Positions 45,708 through 54,224 of a DNA stretch of 64,000 nucleotides are shown piece by piece (positions within the stretch are counted from its first letter, which is position 1; every line of letters starts with the position of its first letter). The translations under genes were made by a program, and so were the position numbers. The notes under the pieces are model-generated. The model was not told where the DNA came from. It did not search any database and worked only from the letters and a program-made list of their open reading frames with translations. Source of the DNA: Magnetococcales bacterium (GTDB lineage: Bacteria; Pseudomonadota; Magnetococcia; Magnetococcales; Magnetaquicoccaceae); contig JADGAZ010000002.1 in the NCBI GenBank assembly GCA_015231755.1, forward strand, positions 124,001 through 188,000, given 5' to 3'.

Positions 45708-47198
45708 TTATGCCCACCAGGCCGGAACATATCCGGCTCTGGGGTGCTCGGGATCAGCCGGCTTGATCAGTCCGGCCGCCAAGGCTTTCTGGAGCACCCC
45801 GGATGCCATGGCGGCATTCTTCTTGTCGATGCCAAACCGCTCACACAAGGTGGCGTTCTTCATGCGATCACCGCTGAGACACTTCAATACGGCATGGTGA
45901 TAACAGGCCCGAATCCGTTCATCCTGGGTCATGTCGGCAAAAGAACGCGGTCCATAAAGAACGACCTGCATGGAATCCTCGCCGACACGAAACAATGGCG
46001 GCGGCAATTGAAACAGCTCGACTTGCGCGATCACCTTGTCCAAACCACTCCCCTGCTCCTCGCACAGACGCATGCGACGCATCAAGGCAGCCAAACTCTC
46101 GTTCCGGGATCTGGGAGGCAGATCAATCATGCGATCGGCTTGCATGAGCGGCTTGCCCGGATTGGTGATTTCGATTCGATCCGAAAACAACTCAATCGAC
46201 GGTCCGGTTCCACTCACGGTCATGTCTTGGTGGATCAAGGCGTTCACCAGCAATTCCCGGATGGCCAACGCGGGAAACAAAGGATGCTCCTCCCGAAATG
46301 CCTGACCGATATGCTCGTTTTGGGGCAGCAATCCATTAAGGTATCCTACCCACTCCTCAAAACCGGCCGCATAACCCTGAATCCAATCCCGCCTGTGGGT
46401 GACGGTCCTGGTTCTGTCACGCCCGTCATACGCCACGAAACGCACCGCTTTGCGCGCCAACGAAGGATCGAATTTCCTCATATCCCGTGCAAACAGAATA
46501 GCACCAAGATTGGTGATATTCCAACGCGCGCCCGCATCCCGACCGATCAGGCGATCGGCTTCCAATCGCTCTAAGATTCCAGCGCGACTGTCTGGACGCG
46601 GTTGACCGGTCAATTGCAGGTATTTGGAATCATCCAGAAGATCCAGAACCTCCTCAGACGTGACATACCCTTGAGCCATCCCATGCTCCCAGGTATATGG
46701 ACGCAAACGCTCAATCAAGGCGTGATAATGAACCGGATGATCCGTCAGATTCGTCGTGGCGCTGCCGATACGAATAAAAGGTGTCCCTTTGAACATCACC
46801 GGGGCCAGCAAAGCGGGCGGGATCTCCAGAATGACCACCCGTCCATCCGGATGGTCCACAACCCGAAACTGAAAAGCGACACTGGACTGCAACGCCTGAT
46901 TCAGCCAAATCGCCAGCCCCTGGTTGCCCACCTTGCCACCATCGGGATCAAACGCAGAACCCACCACCCGATGGGTTGAATCGTCGATTCCCCACAGCAC
47001 ATAAGCGCGCTCCCGATCCTCCAGCCGACAGGAGTTGGCAAGAGCGGAGGCAAGCCTGCCGATCATCTCGGGATGGGTATTGTCCTGCTTGAATTCGACC
47101 CAGGGGGTTTCGTTCGGCAAGGCCCGCAGATCGTTGATCAGGTCGATGTCACGTTCCCGACCCGCGTCTGGCCTGTTTGCGTTTTCAATGGTGGGCAA
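45708..47198 (-). CDS. AlbA (Schlafen-like) / RecG-type transcriptional regulator
   Basis: The 496-aa protein starts with an AlbA_2-type domain (WVEFKQDNTHPEMIGRLASALAN near 33, YVLWGIDD, PFIRIGSATTNL), then a RecG-like ATP-binding C-terminal part with LVNALIHQDM, IEITNPGKPL and EEQGSGLDKVI, and a winged helix at the end. These proteins often regulate nearby genes or act in phage defence. The start is TTG 47198, supported by a perfect AGGAGG six bases before it; that site lies inside rnd, whose end overlaps the first 14 bases. ATP and DNA binding are inferred from the family. Confidence 0.85.
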   Translation of the reverse strand: MPTIENANRPDAGRERDIDLINDLRALPNETPWVEFKQDNTHPEMIGRLASALANSCRLEDRERAYVLWGIDDSTHRVVGSAFDPDGGKVGNQGLAIWLNQALQSSVAFQFRVVDHPDGRVVILEIPPALLAPVMFKGTPFIRIGSATTNLTDHPVHYHALIERLRPYTWEHGMAQGYVTSEEVLDLLDDSKYLQLTGQPRPDSRAGILERLEADRLIGRDAGARWNITNLGAILFARDMRKFDPSLARKAVRFVAYDGRDRTRTVTHRRDWIQGYAAGFEEWVGYLNGLLPQNEHIGQAFREEHPLFPALAIRELLVNALIHQDMTVSGTGPSIELFSDRIEITNPGKPLMQADRMIDLPPRSRNESLAALMRRMRLCEEQGSGLDKVIAQVELFQLPPPLFRVGEDSMQVVLYGPRSFADMTQDERIRACYHHAVLKCLSGDRMKNATLCERFGIDKKNAAMASGVLQKALAAGLIKPADPEHPRAGYVPAWWA

Positions 47199-47844
47199 AA
47201 ATATCCTCCTCCTCCCAGCCCGCCAGATCCAACGCCACCCGCTGGGGCAGAAAACGCATGCAGGCCAAGGCCAGTTCCAGCCGGCCTTCCCGTTGCAGCA
47301 TGGCCTCCAGACGCGCCTTGAGGGCCACCAGATGGATCACATCCGACGCGGCGTAGGCGATCTGTTTGTCCGACAGGTGTTCGGCGGCCCAGTCCGAGGA
47401 TTGTTGTTCCTTGTTCATCTCGATGCCGAGCAGCTCGGAGGCCAAATCCTTGAGGCCGTGACGATCCGTGAAAGTGCGGGTCAGCCGCGAGGCGATCTTG
47501 GTGCAAAAGACCGGTTGGATCTCCACCCCCAGCCAATGTTTCACAGCGGCCACGTCGAAACGGGCGAAATGGGCAATTTTTTCCACCCGGTCGGACTCCA
47601 AAACCTCCTTGAGGCGCGGCGCCTGGAAAGAACGGGTCTGCACCAGGGTGATCACTCCCGCCTCGTTGCACATCTGCACCAGACACAGACGATCCCGCCG
47701 GGTTTTCAATCCCATGGTTTCGGTGTCGATGGCCAGATAACGGCTCTCCAGGTAACAACGTTGACGCTCGGGATCCAGATCATCGAGCAATACCACGGCC
47801 TGGCCGGGCAACGGACCCGCATTCGGGGCGTGTTGGGTGGTCAT
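47185..47844 (-). CDS. rnd: Ribonuclease D-like 3'-5' exonuclease
   Basis: The 219-aa protein is a short RNase D lacking the HRDC domains. The DEDDy catalytic set is visible: D and E in YLAIDTETMG near 40, D in IAHFARFDVAA, and the YAASD motif (Tyr and Asp) near 165. Its last 14 bases overlap the AlbA/RecG-like gene and provide that gene's ribosome site. Start ATG 47844. Confidence 0.9.
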   Translation of the reverse strand: MTTQHAPNAGPLPGQAVVLLDDLDPERQRCYLESRYLAIDTETMGLKTRRDRLCLVQMCNEAGVITLVQTRSFQAPRLKEVLESDRVEKIAHFARFDVAAVKHWLGVEIQPVFCTKIASRLTRTFTDRHGLKDLASELLGIEMNKEQQSSDWAAEHLSDKQIAYAASDVIHLVALKARLEAMLQREGRLELALACMRFLPQRVALDLAGWEEEDIFAHH

Positions 47845-47982
47845 GTGATTCAAGCTCCGTGGAAAAAATGATGGAGTGGGTATCCTCGGGAAACGATATG
47901 ATGTTAGAATAACGCAAGCGGTTGGTCGGAATCCAGGTGTGCGTGTCAAAATTTGCAAATCAAAAAAAGAGGATACGACAAA

Positions 47983-49272
47983 ATGGCGGAACGGGATCTT
48001 TACACAAACGAACAGTTGGCGAAAATCCGCGCAACCTTGTCGGACGCCTTGGGAGACAACGCGCGTCAAGCCCTGGACAACCTGGACCATCGCTTCGTCG
48101 CAGCCAGCGACACACCCGTCAACGCCCCGAACCAAAAAGGCGGCACCGGGGGACGGCGAGGCGGAGGCATGTCCTCCGACTACGAAGAGGAAAAAAAACC
48201 CTCCGTGGATGTGGAAGGGGTGATCCAGGAAGGCCGCCTGAAAAAAATGCTCGAAACCCTGGGAAAAATCCAGGAGGAACCGGCTCAGGTACGCACCATG
48301 GTCGCCGAAATTCTGCGTCACAAGGAAGTCAAAGCCTTCCACATGGTGGACGCCATGTCCAAAGTGACCAACGATGTGGAACTGGTCAACGCCCTGGCCC
48401 ATGGCATCGTCTCCCACAAGGGGGTCAATCCGCTGATCGACGGTCTGCGTCACGCCACCATCAGCCCGGAAGCGATGAAATCACTGGCCATGGGCGTGGC
48501 GGAACAAGGCACCATCAACCATGTGATCCGGGCCATCGCCACGGCGCCCCCCAACCAGCCCGAGGCGGAAATCATCTGGGCCATGGAAGTGATGGGACGC
48601 GGCACCATGGAACAAATGCTCGAAGCCATCAAGCTCATGGCCAACGACTCCCCGGGCACCACCATTCTGGCCACCGGAATCGTCAACCGCAAAGAAATCG
48701 CCATCGAACCCCTGGTTCGTTCCCTCACGGCCACCAAGGGCAACGCCAAAGCCACGGCGATCCTGGCCGTGGCCCTCACCAAACTGGCGGATACCGCCTC
48801 CCTGGTGACCCTGCTGGAAAAATATGTCACCGACGACACCGACGCCGGCGAAATCCTGACCGCCAAACTGGTACAACGCAGCCTGGACGAAAAAGACAAA
48901 AACCGTCCCAAACTCATGGCCAAGGCCGCCCGCATGATGCGCGCCAACTCCATGGCCGGAAAAATCCTCACTTGGGGCATTGTCCAGCAGGGGGATCCCA
49001 TGCAACTGGAGGCCTCCTACCAACGCATCAACCACCCTGTCGGCAAACAGATTCTGGCCTGCGGCATCGCCAAGAAGCTGTCGGCCATTCAGGCTCTGCG
49101 GCTGCTGGGGGGGGATTATTTCAAGCTCTCGAAGATGCAGGCCACGGCGGACACGGCCATACGCGAGGCCAAACAACGCTACGAGTGGATCATCTACAAC
49201 ATGCTCGGCGAAGTGCCGGAGTCGCAAAAACCGGCCATGTCGGCCCGGGAAGCCCTGGCCAAGGGGTTGTAA
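47983..49272 (+). CDS. Unknown alpha-helical repeat protein (HEAT-like)
   Basis: The 429-aa protein opens with a charged region (residues 1-90, with a Gly-rich GGTGGRRGGG stretch), then consists of repeating helical units such as ALAHGIVSHKGVNPLIDGL, AIATAPPNQPEAEIIWAM and ILATGIVNRKEIAIEPLV, about 35-40 residues each, as in HEAT-like solenoids. Such proteins usually bind partners. I do not recognise the family. ATG 47983 has a GAGGA site nine bases upstream. The end is convergent with trpA, 46 bases away. Confidence 0.7.
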   Translation: MAERDLYTNEQLAKIRATLSDALGDNARQALDNLDHRFVAASDTPVNAPNQKGGTGGRRGGGMSSDYEEEKKPSVDVEGVIQEGRLKKMLETLGKIQEEPAQVRTMVAEILRHKEVKAFHMVDAMSKVTNDVELVNALAHGIVSHKGVNPLIDGLRHATISPEAMKSLAMGVAEQGTINHVIRAIATAPPNQPEAEIIWAMEVMGRGTMEQMLEAIKLMANDSPGTTILATGIVNRKEIAIEPLVRSLTATKGNAKATAILAVALTKLADTASLVTLLEKYVTDDTDAGEILTAKLVQRSLDEKDKNRPKLMAKAARMMRANSMAGKILTWGIVQQGDPMQLEASYQRINHPVGKQILACGIAKKLSAIQALRLLGGDYFKLSKMQATADTAIREAKQRYEWIIYNMLGEVPESQKPAMSAREALAKGL

Positions 49273-49318
49273 GGCCATCCAGACTCTCTGCTGGGCAAGT
49301 CTCGGCCCGCGGACGGTC

Positions 49319-50119
49319 TCACCCCGAACGCAACCCCTTGAAAAAATCACCGACCGCCTCGGCTCCGTCTTGCAGATGGATCTCCAAGGCGGCGGTGCCG
49401 ACCACGGCAATCTCCGCCTGACCCGTCAGGGAACGAACATCCTCCGGGGTACGCACTCCGAATCCCACCGCCAGAGGGGCGGTGGTGGCCATGCGGCAAC
49501 GCCCCAGAAAATGATTCAATGCGCTGTTGAAATCGGTACGGGTACCCGTCACCCCCTTGCGGGCCACGCAATAACACAGCCCTGCGGCCCATTGACCGAT
49601 CTGGTTCAACCGTTCATCCGTGGAGGTGGGGGTGAACAACTGGATCCAGTCCAAAGACTCCAGACGACACCAAGCCATGGGTTCCGCGGCCTCCTGGGGG
49701 GGCCAGTCCGGAATGATCAATCCCCGCGCCCCCAGTTCGGCGGCCCGCCGGATGAACCGTTCCACCCCGTAGGCCATGAGAATATTCCCATAGGTCATGA
49801 TCAAAAACGCCACATCAGGATGACGCTGCACGCATTCGGCGGCGAAGGCCAATCCTTCGGCCACCTGAAAGCCCTGATCCAAGGCCGCCTGATTGGCGCG
49901 GGCAATGACCGGTCCATCGGCGATGGGTTCGGAAAAGGGGATTTGCAGCTCCATCAATTCCACCCCTGCGGCGGCCATGGCATCGATCACCCGCCGGTTT
50001 TCGTCCAGGGAGGGATAACCCAGCACCAGATGGGACATGAGCAGAATGGGCAGTTGCCCGTCGGCGGTCCGCCGGGCAAGGCGCTGACGGATGAAGGGTT
50101 CCAGGGTGGTATGAGACAT
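49319..50119 (-). CDS. trpA: Tryptophan synthase alpha chain
   Basis: TrpA cleaves indole-3-glycerol phosphate and passes indole to TrpB. The 266-aa protein has the family features: catalytic Glu in VELMELQIPFSEPIADGP near 50, ALDQGF, TYGNILMAYGVERF and RKGVTGTRT. Start ATG 50119 is chosen. trpB lies eight bases upstream, so the pair is co-transcribed; trpF and trpC are not in this window. Confidence 0.95.
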   Translation of the reverse strand: MSHTTLEPFIRQRLARRTADGQLPILLMSHLVLGYPSLDENRRVIDAMAAAGVELMELQIPFSEPIADGPVIARANQAALDQGFQVAEGLAFAAECVQRHPDVAFLIMTYGNILMAYGVERFIRRAAELGARGLIIPDWPPQEAAEPMAWCRLESLDWIQLFTPTSTDERLNQIGQWAAGLCYCVARKGVTGTRTDFNSALNHFLGRCRMATTAPLAVGFGVRTPEDVRSLTGQAEIAVVGTAALEIHLQDGAEAVGDFFKGLRSG

Positions 50120-50127
50120 CCGGGTGT

Positions 50128-51360
50128 TCACTCCTCGATGGTGGAATAGCTGGCAGCCTTGTGACGGATGAAGCGGCGCCAACCCGGATCGTCGAGGGCG
50201 TCGGCGATGGTGAAGATGTCCTTGTCGCCCCGTCCGGAAAGATTGATGATCACCACCGCCTCATCCGGCAGGGTGGGCAGTTCCTTGAGGGCCTGGGCCA
50301 CCGCATGACTGGACTCCAAAGCCGGAATCAGCCCTTCGGCCCGCATCAACTCTTGCAACGCGGCCACCACTTCGACGTCGGTGGCCGCCTCGAAGCGTAC
50401 CCGGCCCGTGGTGTGCAGATGGGCCAGAATCGGCGAGACGCCCACATAGTCCAGACCCGCGGCCACGGAGTGGGTATCGCGCATCTGGCCATCGGCGTTC
50501 TGGAGGAAGAAGGTCTTGTAACCCTGGGCCATGCCGACGGTGCCCGCCCCGGAAGCCAGACGGGCGGCGTGACGACCGGTTGCCAGTCCCTGTCCACCGG
50601 CCTCGACTCCCACCAAGTTGACCTCCGGATGGTCCAAAAACCCCTGAAAGATCCCCATGGCATTGGAGCCGCCCCCGACGCAGGCATAGACATGGGTGGG
50701 CAGACGCCCTTCGGCGGCCAGGATCTGACCGCGGGCTTCGCTGCCGATGATGGATTGAAACCAGGAGACCATGGCGGGAAACGGATGGGCGCCGCAGGCG
50801 GTGCCGAGCAGATAATGGGTATCGTCCATACTGCCGACCCAATCCCGCAACGCCTCGTTGACCGCGTCCTTGAGGGTTTGGGAACCCGAGGTGACCGGCA
50901 CCACCTTGGCGCCAAGCCGTTCCATCCAGAAGACGTTGGAACGTTGTCGTTCCACATCCTCGGCCCCCATGTAGATCACGCAGTCGAAGCCCATGCGGGC
51001 GGCCATGGTGGCGGTGGCCATGCCGTGTTGACCGGCTCCGGTTTCGGCGATGACCCGACGTTTGCCCATGCGTTTCATGAGCAGTCCCTGGCCCATGACG
51101 TTGTTGGCCTTGTGGGCGCCGGTCTGGTTGAGGTCTTCGCGTTTGATGTAGACCCGCCGTCCATACCGTTGCGACAGGTTCTCCGCGAAGGTCAACGGCG
51201 TGGGGCGTCCCGAGTAGTTTTCCATGAGGCGGACGTAGGCGTTCCAGAACTCCGGATCCCCCCGGGCCGCTTCGTAGGCCGTGGTCAGACGCTGAAACGT
51301 CTCGTGGAGGATTTCCGGGATAAAAGCCCCGCCGAAGTCGCCAAAATAGCCGGTTTTCAT
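50128..51360 (-). CDS. trpB: Tryptophan synthase beta chain
   Basis: TrpB joins indole to serine using pyridoxal phosphate. The 410-aa protein shows the PLP-binding Lys in GAHKANNVMGQ near residue 84, ETGAGQHG near 106, and the phosphate loop GGGSNAMGIF near 230. It begins with GDFGGAFIPEIL. A GGGAG site and the palindrome GTGACACGTCAC precede the start. It is the first gene of trpBA on the minus strand. Confidence 0.96.
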   Translation of the reverse strand: MKTGYFGDFGGAFIPEILHETFQRLTTAYEAARGDPEFWNAYVRLMENYSGRPTPLTFAENLSQRYGRRVYIKREDLNQTGAHKANNVMGQGLLMKRMGKRRVIAETGAGQHGMATATMAARMGFDCVIYMGAEDVERQRSNVFWMERLGAKVVPVTSGSQTLKDAVNEALRDWVGSMDDTHYLLGTACGAHPFPAMVSWFQSIIGSEARGQILAAEGRLPTHVYACVGGGSNAMGIFQGFLDHPEVNLVGVEAGGQGLATGRHAARLASGAGTVGMAQGYKTFFLQNADGQMRDTHSVAAGLDYVGVSPILAHLHTTGRVRFEAATDVEVVAALQELMRAEGLIPALESSHAVAQALKELPTLPDEAVVIINLSGRGDKDIFTIADALDDPGWRRFIRHKAASYSTIEE

Positions 51361-51373
51361 GCATTGCTCCCAA

Positions 51374-51385
51374 GTGACACGTCAC
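51374..51385. promoter_or_regulatory. Operator-like palindrome upstream of trpB
   Basis: GTGACACGTCAC forms a 5-bp inverted repeat around AC, 13 bases before the trpB start and 72 bases before the divergent protease gene. Its position would allow control of trpBA. No cognate regulator is known from the sequence. Confidence 0.25.
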
Positions 51386-51456
51386 GCCGAGTGGGCTACT
51401 ATAGCGGTTCGACGGTTGGTGCGGAAGTGTTCCAGAACGGTGGACGACATAAATCC

Positions 51457-52158
51457 ATGGCCCCTGCAACCGGCATCCTGCATCTTGGCGACCACGCCAT
51501 GCCCTACACCCTGGTGCGCCATCCCCTGCGCACGCGCCTGAGTCTGCGCGTGACCGCCGCGGGTGTCATCGAGGCCCGCGCCCCGTTACGCATGGGCACG
51601 CCCCTGGTGGAGCGGTTCATTCGGGAGCAGGCCGACTGGCTGCTGTCCACCCGGCATGCGGCCCTGGAAAAACGTCCCGCCTTGGCGGACGGCGCCCTGT
51701 TGACCCTGCTGAACGAACAACTGACCCTGCGGGTGGTCGCCGACGGCACCCGGGTGCGACGGGCAGGCTCCATCCTGCACGTCCCCGCCCCCCTGACCCC
51801 GGACGGGCTGGAGGCCACCTTGGAACGGTGGTATCGCCAACAGGCCCATACCCATCTGACCACCCGTCTGCGCCTCTGGGCCGAGGGGATGGGGGTCACG
51901 GTCCACAAACTGACCATTCGCGGCCAATCCACCCGCTGGGGAAGCTGTTCGTCCAAAGGGGCCATCAGTCTCAACTGGCAATTGATGCTGCTGCCCGCCC
52001 GGGTGGTGGACTACGTGATCGTCCATGAACTGTGCCACCGCCACGAGATGAACCACTCCCCGGCCTTCTGGGCCAGGGTGGGAGCGGTGCTGCCGGAGTA
52101 TGAACGGTTGCGGGGGGAGCTGAAGCGGGCACGGATTGGGCATCATCAGATCTTATAA
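51457..52158 (+). CDS. YgjP-like metalloprotease (M48/DUF45 family)
   Basis: The 233-aa protein has the zinc-protease motif HELCHRHEMNH near residue 190 and WGSCSSKG before it, the YgjP/WLM-like (DUF45) pattern. No signal peptide or membrane segment is seen, so it is cytoplasmic. The physiological substrate of this family is not settled. ATG 51457 is chosen; ATG 51499 would also fit. Its stop TAA overlaps the stop of the convergent nuclease-like gene, both ends lying in TTATAA. Confidence 0.84.
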   Translation: MAPATGILHLGDHAMPYTLVRHPLRTRLSLRVTAAGVIEARAPLRMGTPLVERFIREQADWLLSTRHAALEKRPALADGALLTLLNEQLTLRVVADGTRVRRAGSILHVPAPLTPDGLEATLERWYRQQAHTHLTTRLRLWAEGMGVTVHKLTIRGQSTRWGSCSSKGAISLNWQLMLLPARVVDYVIVHELCHRHEMNHSPAFWARVGAVLPEYERLRGELKRARIGHHQIL

Positions 52159-52701
52159 GAGCTTTTTGATTGCAACCCGCTCACCAGACTGTGTACACTC
52201 GATTTCTCTATATTCTTGAGGAGTATGATTGGGTTTTCGAGGTGTTGCGACAAGAGGCCGTGTCGGCTTTTTAGGAAGAAGTGGTTCCCTTGCCAAACAA
52301 AAGACAACGAATCTCCTCTTCAGACCATCCAGAACCGATGCATCATAAAACCGCTTTAAAATACAATGGCAATAGTCTAAAAAACAGGATGAACTTACAA
52401 ATTTATTCACAATATCACCATTATCAAAAGATGTCGATTTCAATTCGACAAAAACCAAATAATCTTCTCCATTATAAGTTGTCATAATAACAGCATCACA
52501 AACTTTCTGATGAGTACCATCCAACAGATATTGGGTAAATCTTTTGCCAACATCTGCAAAAAACAGAATCGACTCATCGGTCTGCAAACCTTCAATAACT
52601 ACCTTTTTCATCAGAGTTGATACATCCATTTCAAACACTTCAAGGCAACGTTGATGCGCTCGCTCAATCTTGCAGATTTTACCAAGAGCCTCAAATTTCA
52701 T
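52153..52701 (-). CDS. PD-(D/E)XK-type nuclease-like protein, partner of the ATPase
   Basis: The 182-aa protein has a pattern expected of the restriction-endonuclease fold: an Asp at 69 (KVCDAVI), 16 residues, then VELKS with E86 and K88 on the next strand. This fits D-X(n)-EXK of PD-(D/E)XK nucleases; a basic, Pro-rich tail follows (about 140-170). The start overlaps the ATPase stop by four bases (ATGA). The DNA is A/T-rich here (16 G/C in the 60 bases from 52381, against 36 in the 60 from 51961), unlike the neighbours, suggesting transfer. It could also be a non-catalytic partner. Confidence 0.64.
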   Translation of the reverse strand: MKFEALGKICKIERAHQRCLEVFEMDVSTLMKKVVIEGLQTDESILFFADVGKRFTQYLLDGTHQKVCDAVIMTTYNGEDYLVFVELKSTSFDNGDIVNKFVSSSCFLDYCHCILKRFYDASVLDGLKRRFVVFCLAREPLLPKKPTRPLVATPRKPNHTPQEYREIECTQSGERVAIKKLL

Positions 52702-54095
52702 GCGAGATCCACTCCAAATTCCAGGATTTCCTCCTGAATTCGGTTCATCTTCAAAATGCTTTCATCAAAATCTTTCACCTCAATACCAAGCATCGCGCTG
52801 ACATCAGCAGCAGTAAAGGTATTCACACGACTTCTTTTAGAATTACCCGGTAGCAACGTCAATGCCGGACCGGCATTGTAAACCCGTATCTGATCCACAG
52901 ATAAAAGCTCATCGCGATGATAACCATGTTTCGTCATCACCAGCACCCGCAACGACTCTTCAAGATGATTCATCATGATCAATGTATTCAACTCCTTAAT
53001 CAAATAATCACTGTGCGTGGTCACGAATACCTTGATCCCGCAATTCACGAGGCGCACAAACAAACGCGCCAACAGACGCTGATTTTCGGGATGAAGATTG
53101 ATTTCCGGCTCGTCCACCATAAGCATTTCACCAGGCTGGGCCAAATGGCGCAAATACAGGCCAATGGAAAGCAGGGATCGAACCGCGCTGGAGCTTTCGT
53201 TCATAGTCAATCGGCTGGCACGATTTTTCTGCGGCACAAAGTATAATTCGCTTGACACGACACGATACTCACCACCAATCAACGCATGAAAATCCGCCAA
53301 CAGATCAGGATGCTTCTCTACCAAAAAACTGTCATTCTTGACAATACTCTCAAAATCTCTTGTAAAATCGACATTATCTGTAACCGGAAATGGATAATAA
53401 TTATACGCTTTCTTCATCAATTCAAACACATCCAAATCCTTTCCCATATTACCCATCTGTTCCAAAAGCCGATTGCGGGCAAAATCCAACTCTCTCAAGA
53501 AAATGGCCGCCCCGGTTCGTTCCGCACTGGCCATGAAGACCGATGGCAACACAGGAGAAAGAAACAGATCCAACAGCGCATCGTTGATCATGCCCTGCAT
53601 CGCTTGAACAGAAATAGTTTTCTGCTCCCCTTCTTGCAACCAGAAAATCTCAAGAGTGGTTTCATTGGACTTTTTCCAAAAACGGATCAAATCTTTCGTA
53701 CTGGATTTAAAATTTTTCTCAAAGGCCCGGTCCAACCGGATTGCACTCTCCGCAATCTCCAACCTAAACTGAGAACCTAAAAAACGCTCAGGACGAGAAG
53801 CAAAGACCTTGTGAAGACTGTTCGAATAACCCTGGCATCCATTCTGAATCGCCACTCCGACATTTTTACTGATCTTCTGCAAATCAATCTTTGTTGAACC
53901 TTGCTTCATTAACAAATCGATATGACGCGTGTCGAAGGTTATTTTTATGAATTGGCGCCACAGTTTCAGAAATCCATAGAAAGCATAGACCGCATAGGTC
54001 TTCCCTGTATTGTTCTTTCCACAAATAATGGTCAGATCGCCAATCTCAAAATCAGCAATTTTCAGCACACCCAAATCATTCAAAAAAATCTTCAT
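52698..54095 (-). CDS. ABC/OLD-type ATPase of a putative defence pair
   Basis: The 465-aa protein has Walker A CGKNNTGKTYAVYAFYGFL at about 25, a signature-like SSAVRSLLSIGL near 307, Walker B GEMLMVDEPEINLHPEN near 335 and the H-loop TTHSDYLIKEL, the order seen in SMC/OLD-like ATPases used by many anti-phage systems. A helical coiled region lies between. There is no TOPRIM nuclease domain, so it would need a partner; the overlapping small gene supplies a nuclease-like one. A/T-rich composition sets it apart from the chromosome. Confidence 0.83.
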   Translation of the reverse strand: MKIFLNDLGVLKIADFEIGDLTIICGKNNTGKTYAVYAFYGFLKLWRQFIKITFDTRHIDLLMKQGSTKIDLQKISKNVGVAIQNGCQGYSNSLHKVFASRPERFLGSQFRLEIAESAIRLDRAFEKNFKSSTKDLIRFWKKSNETTLEIFWLQEGEQKTISVQAMQGMINDALLDLFLSPVLPSVFMASAERTGAAIFLRELDFARNRLLEQMGNMGKDLDVFELMKKAYNYYPFPVTDNVDFTRDFESIVKNDSFLVEKHPDLLADFHALIGGEYRVVSSELYFVPQKNRASRLTMNESSSAVRSLLSIGLYLRHLAQPGEMLMVDEPEINLHPENQRLLARLFVRLVNCGIKVFVTTHSDYLIKELNTLIMMNHLEESLRVLVMTKHGYHRDELLSVDQIRVYNAGPALTLLPGNSKRSRVNTFTAADVSAMLGIEVKDFDESILKMNRIQEEILEFGVDLA

Positions 54096-54224
54096 GGCGC
54101 ATCACCCCTGCAAATCAACCATTACCCAGGAAACCAGTATAATAAAACAAGAAAGCCATGTCCACACAAACTCTTGAAGACCACCCCTTCCCCCCACCGG
54201 ATTTTTTGGGCAAACTCTGTCGTC

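Noticed and set aside
52281-53780. Plus-strand frames inside the A/T-rich island
   Set aside because: They overlap the ATPase and nuclease genes in other frames and have no recognisable motif.
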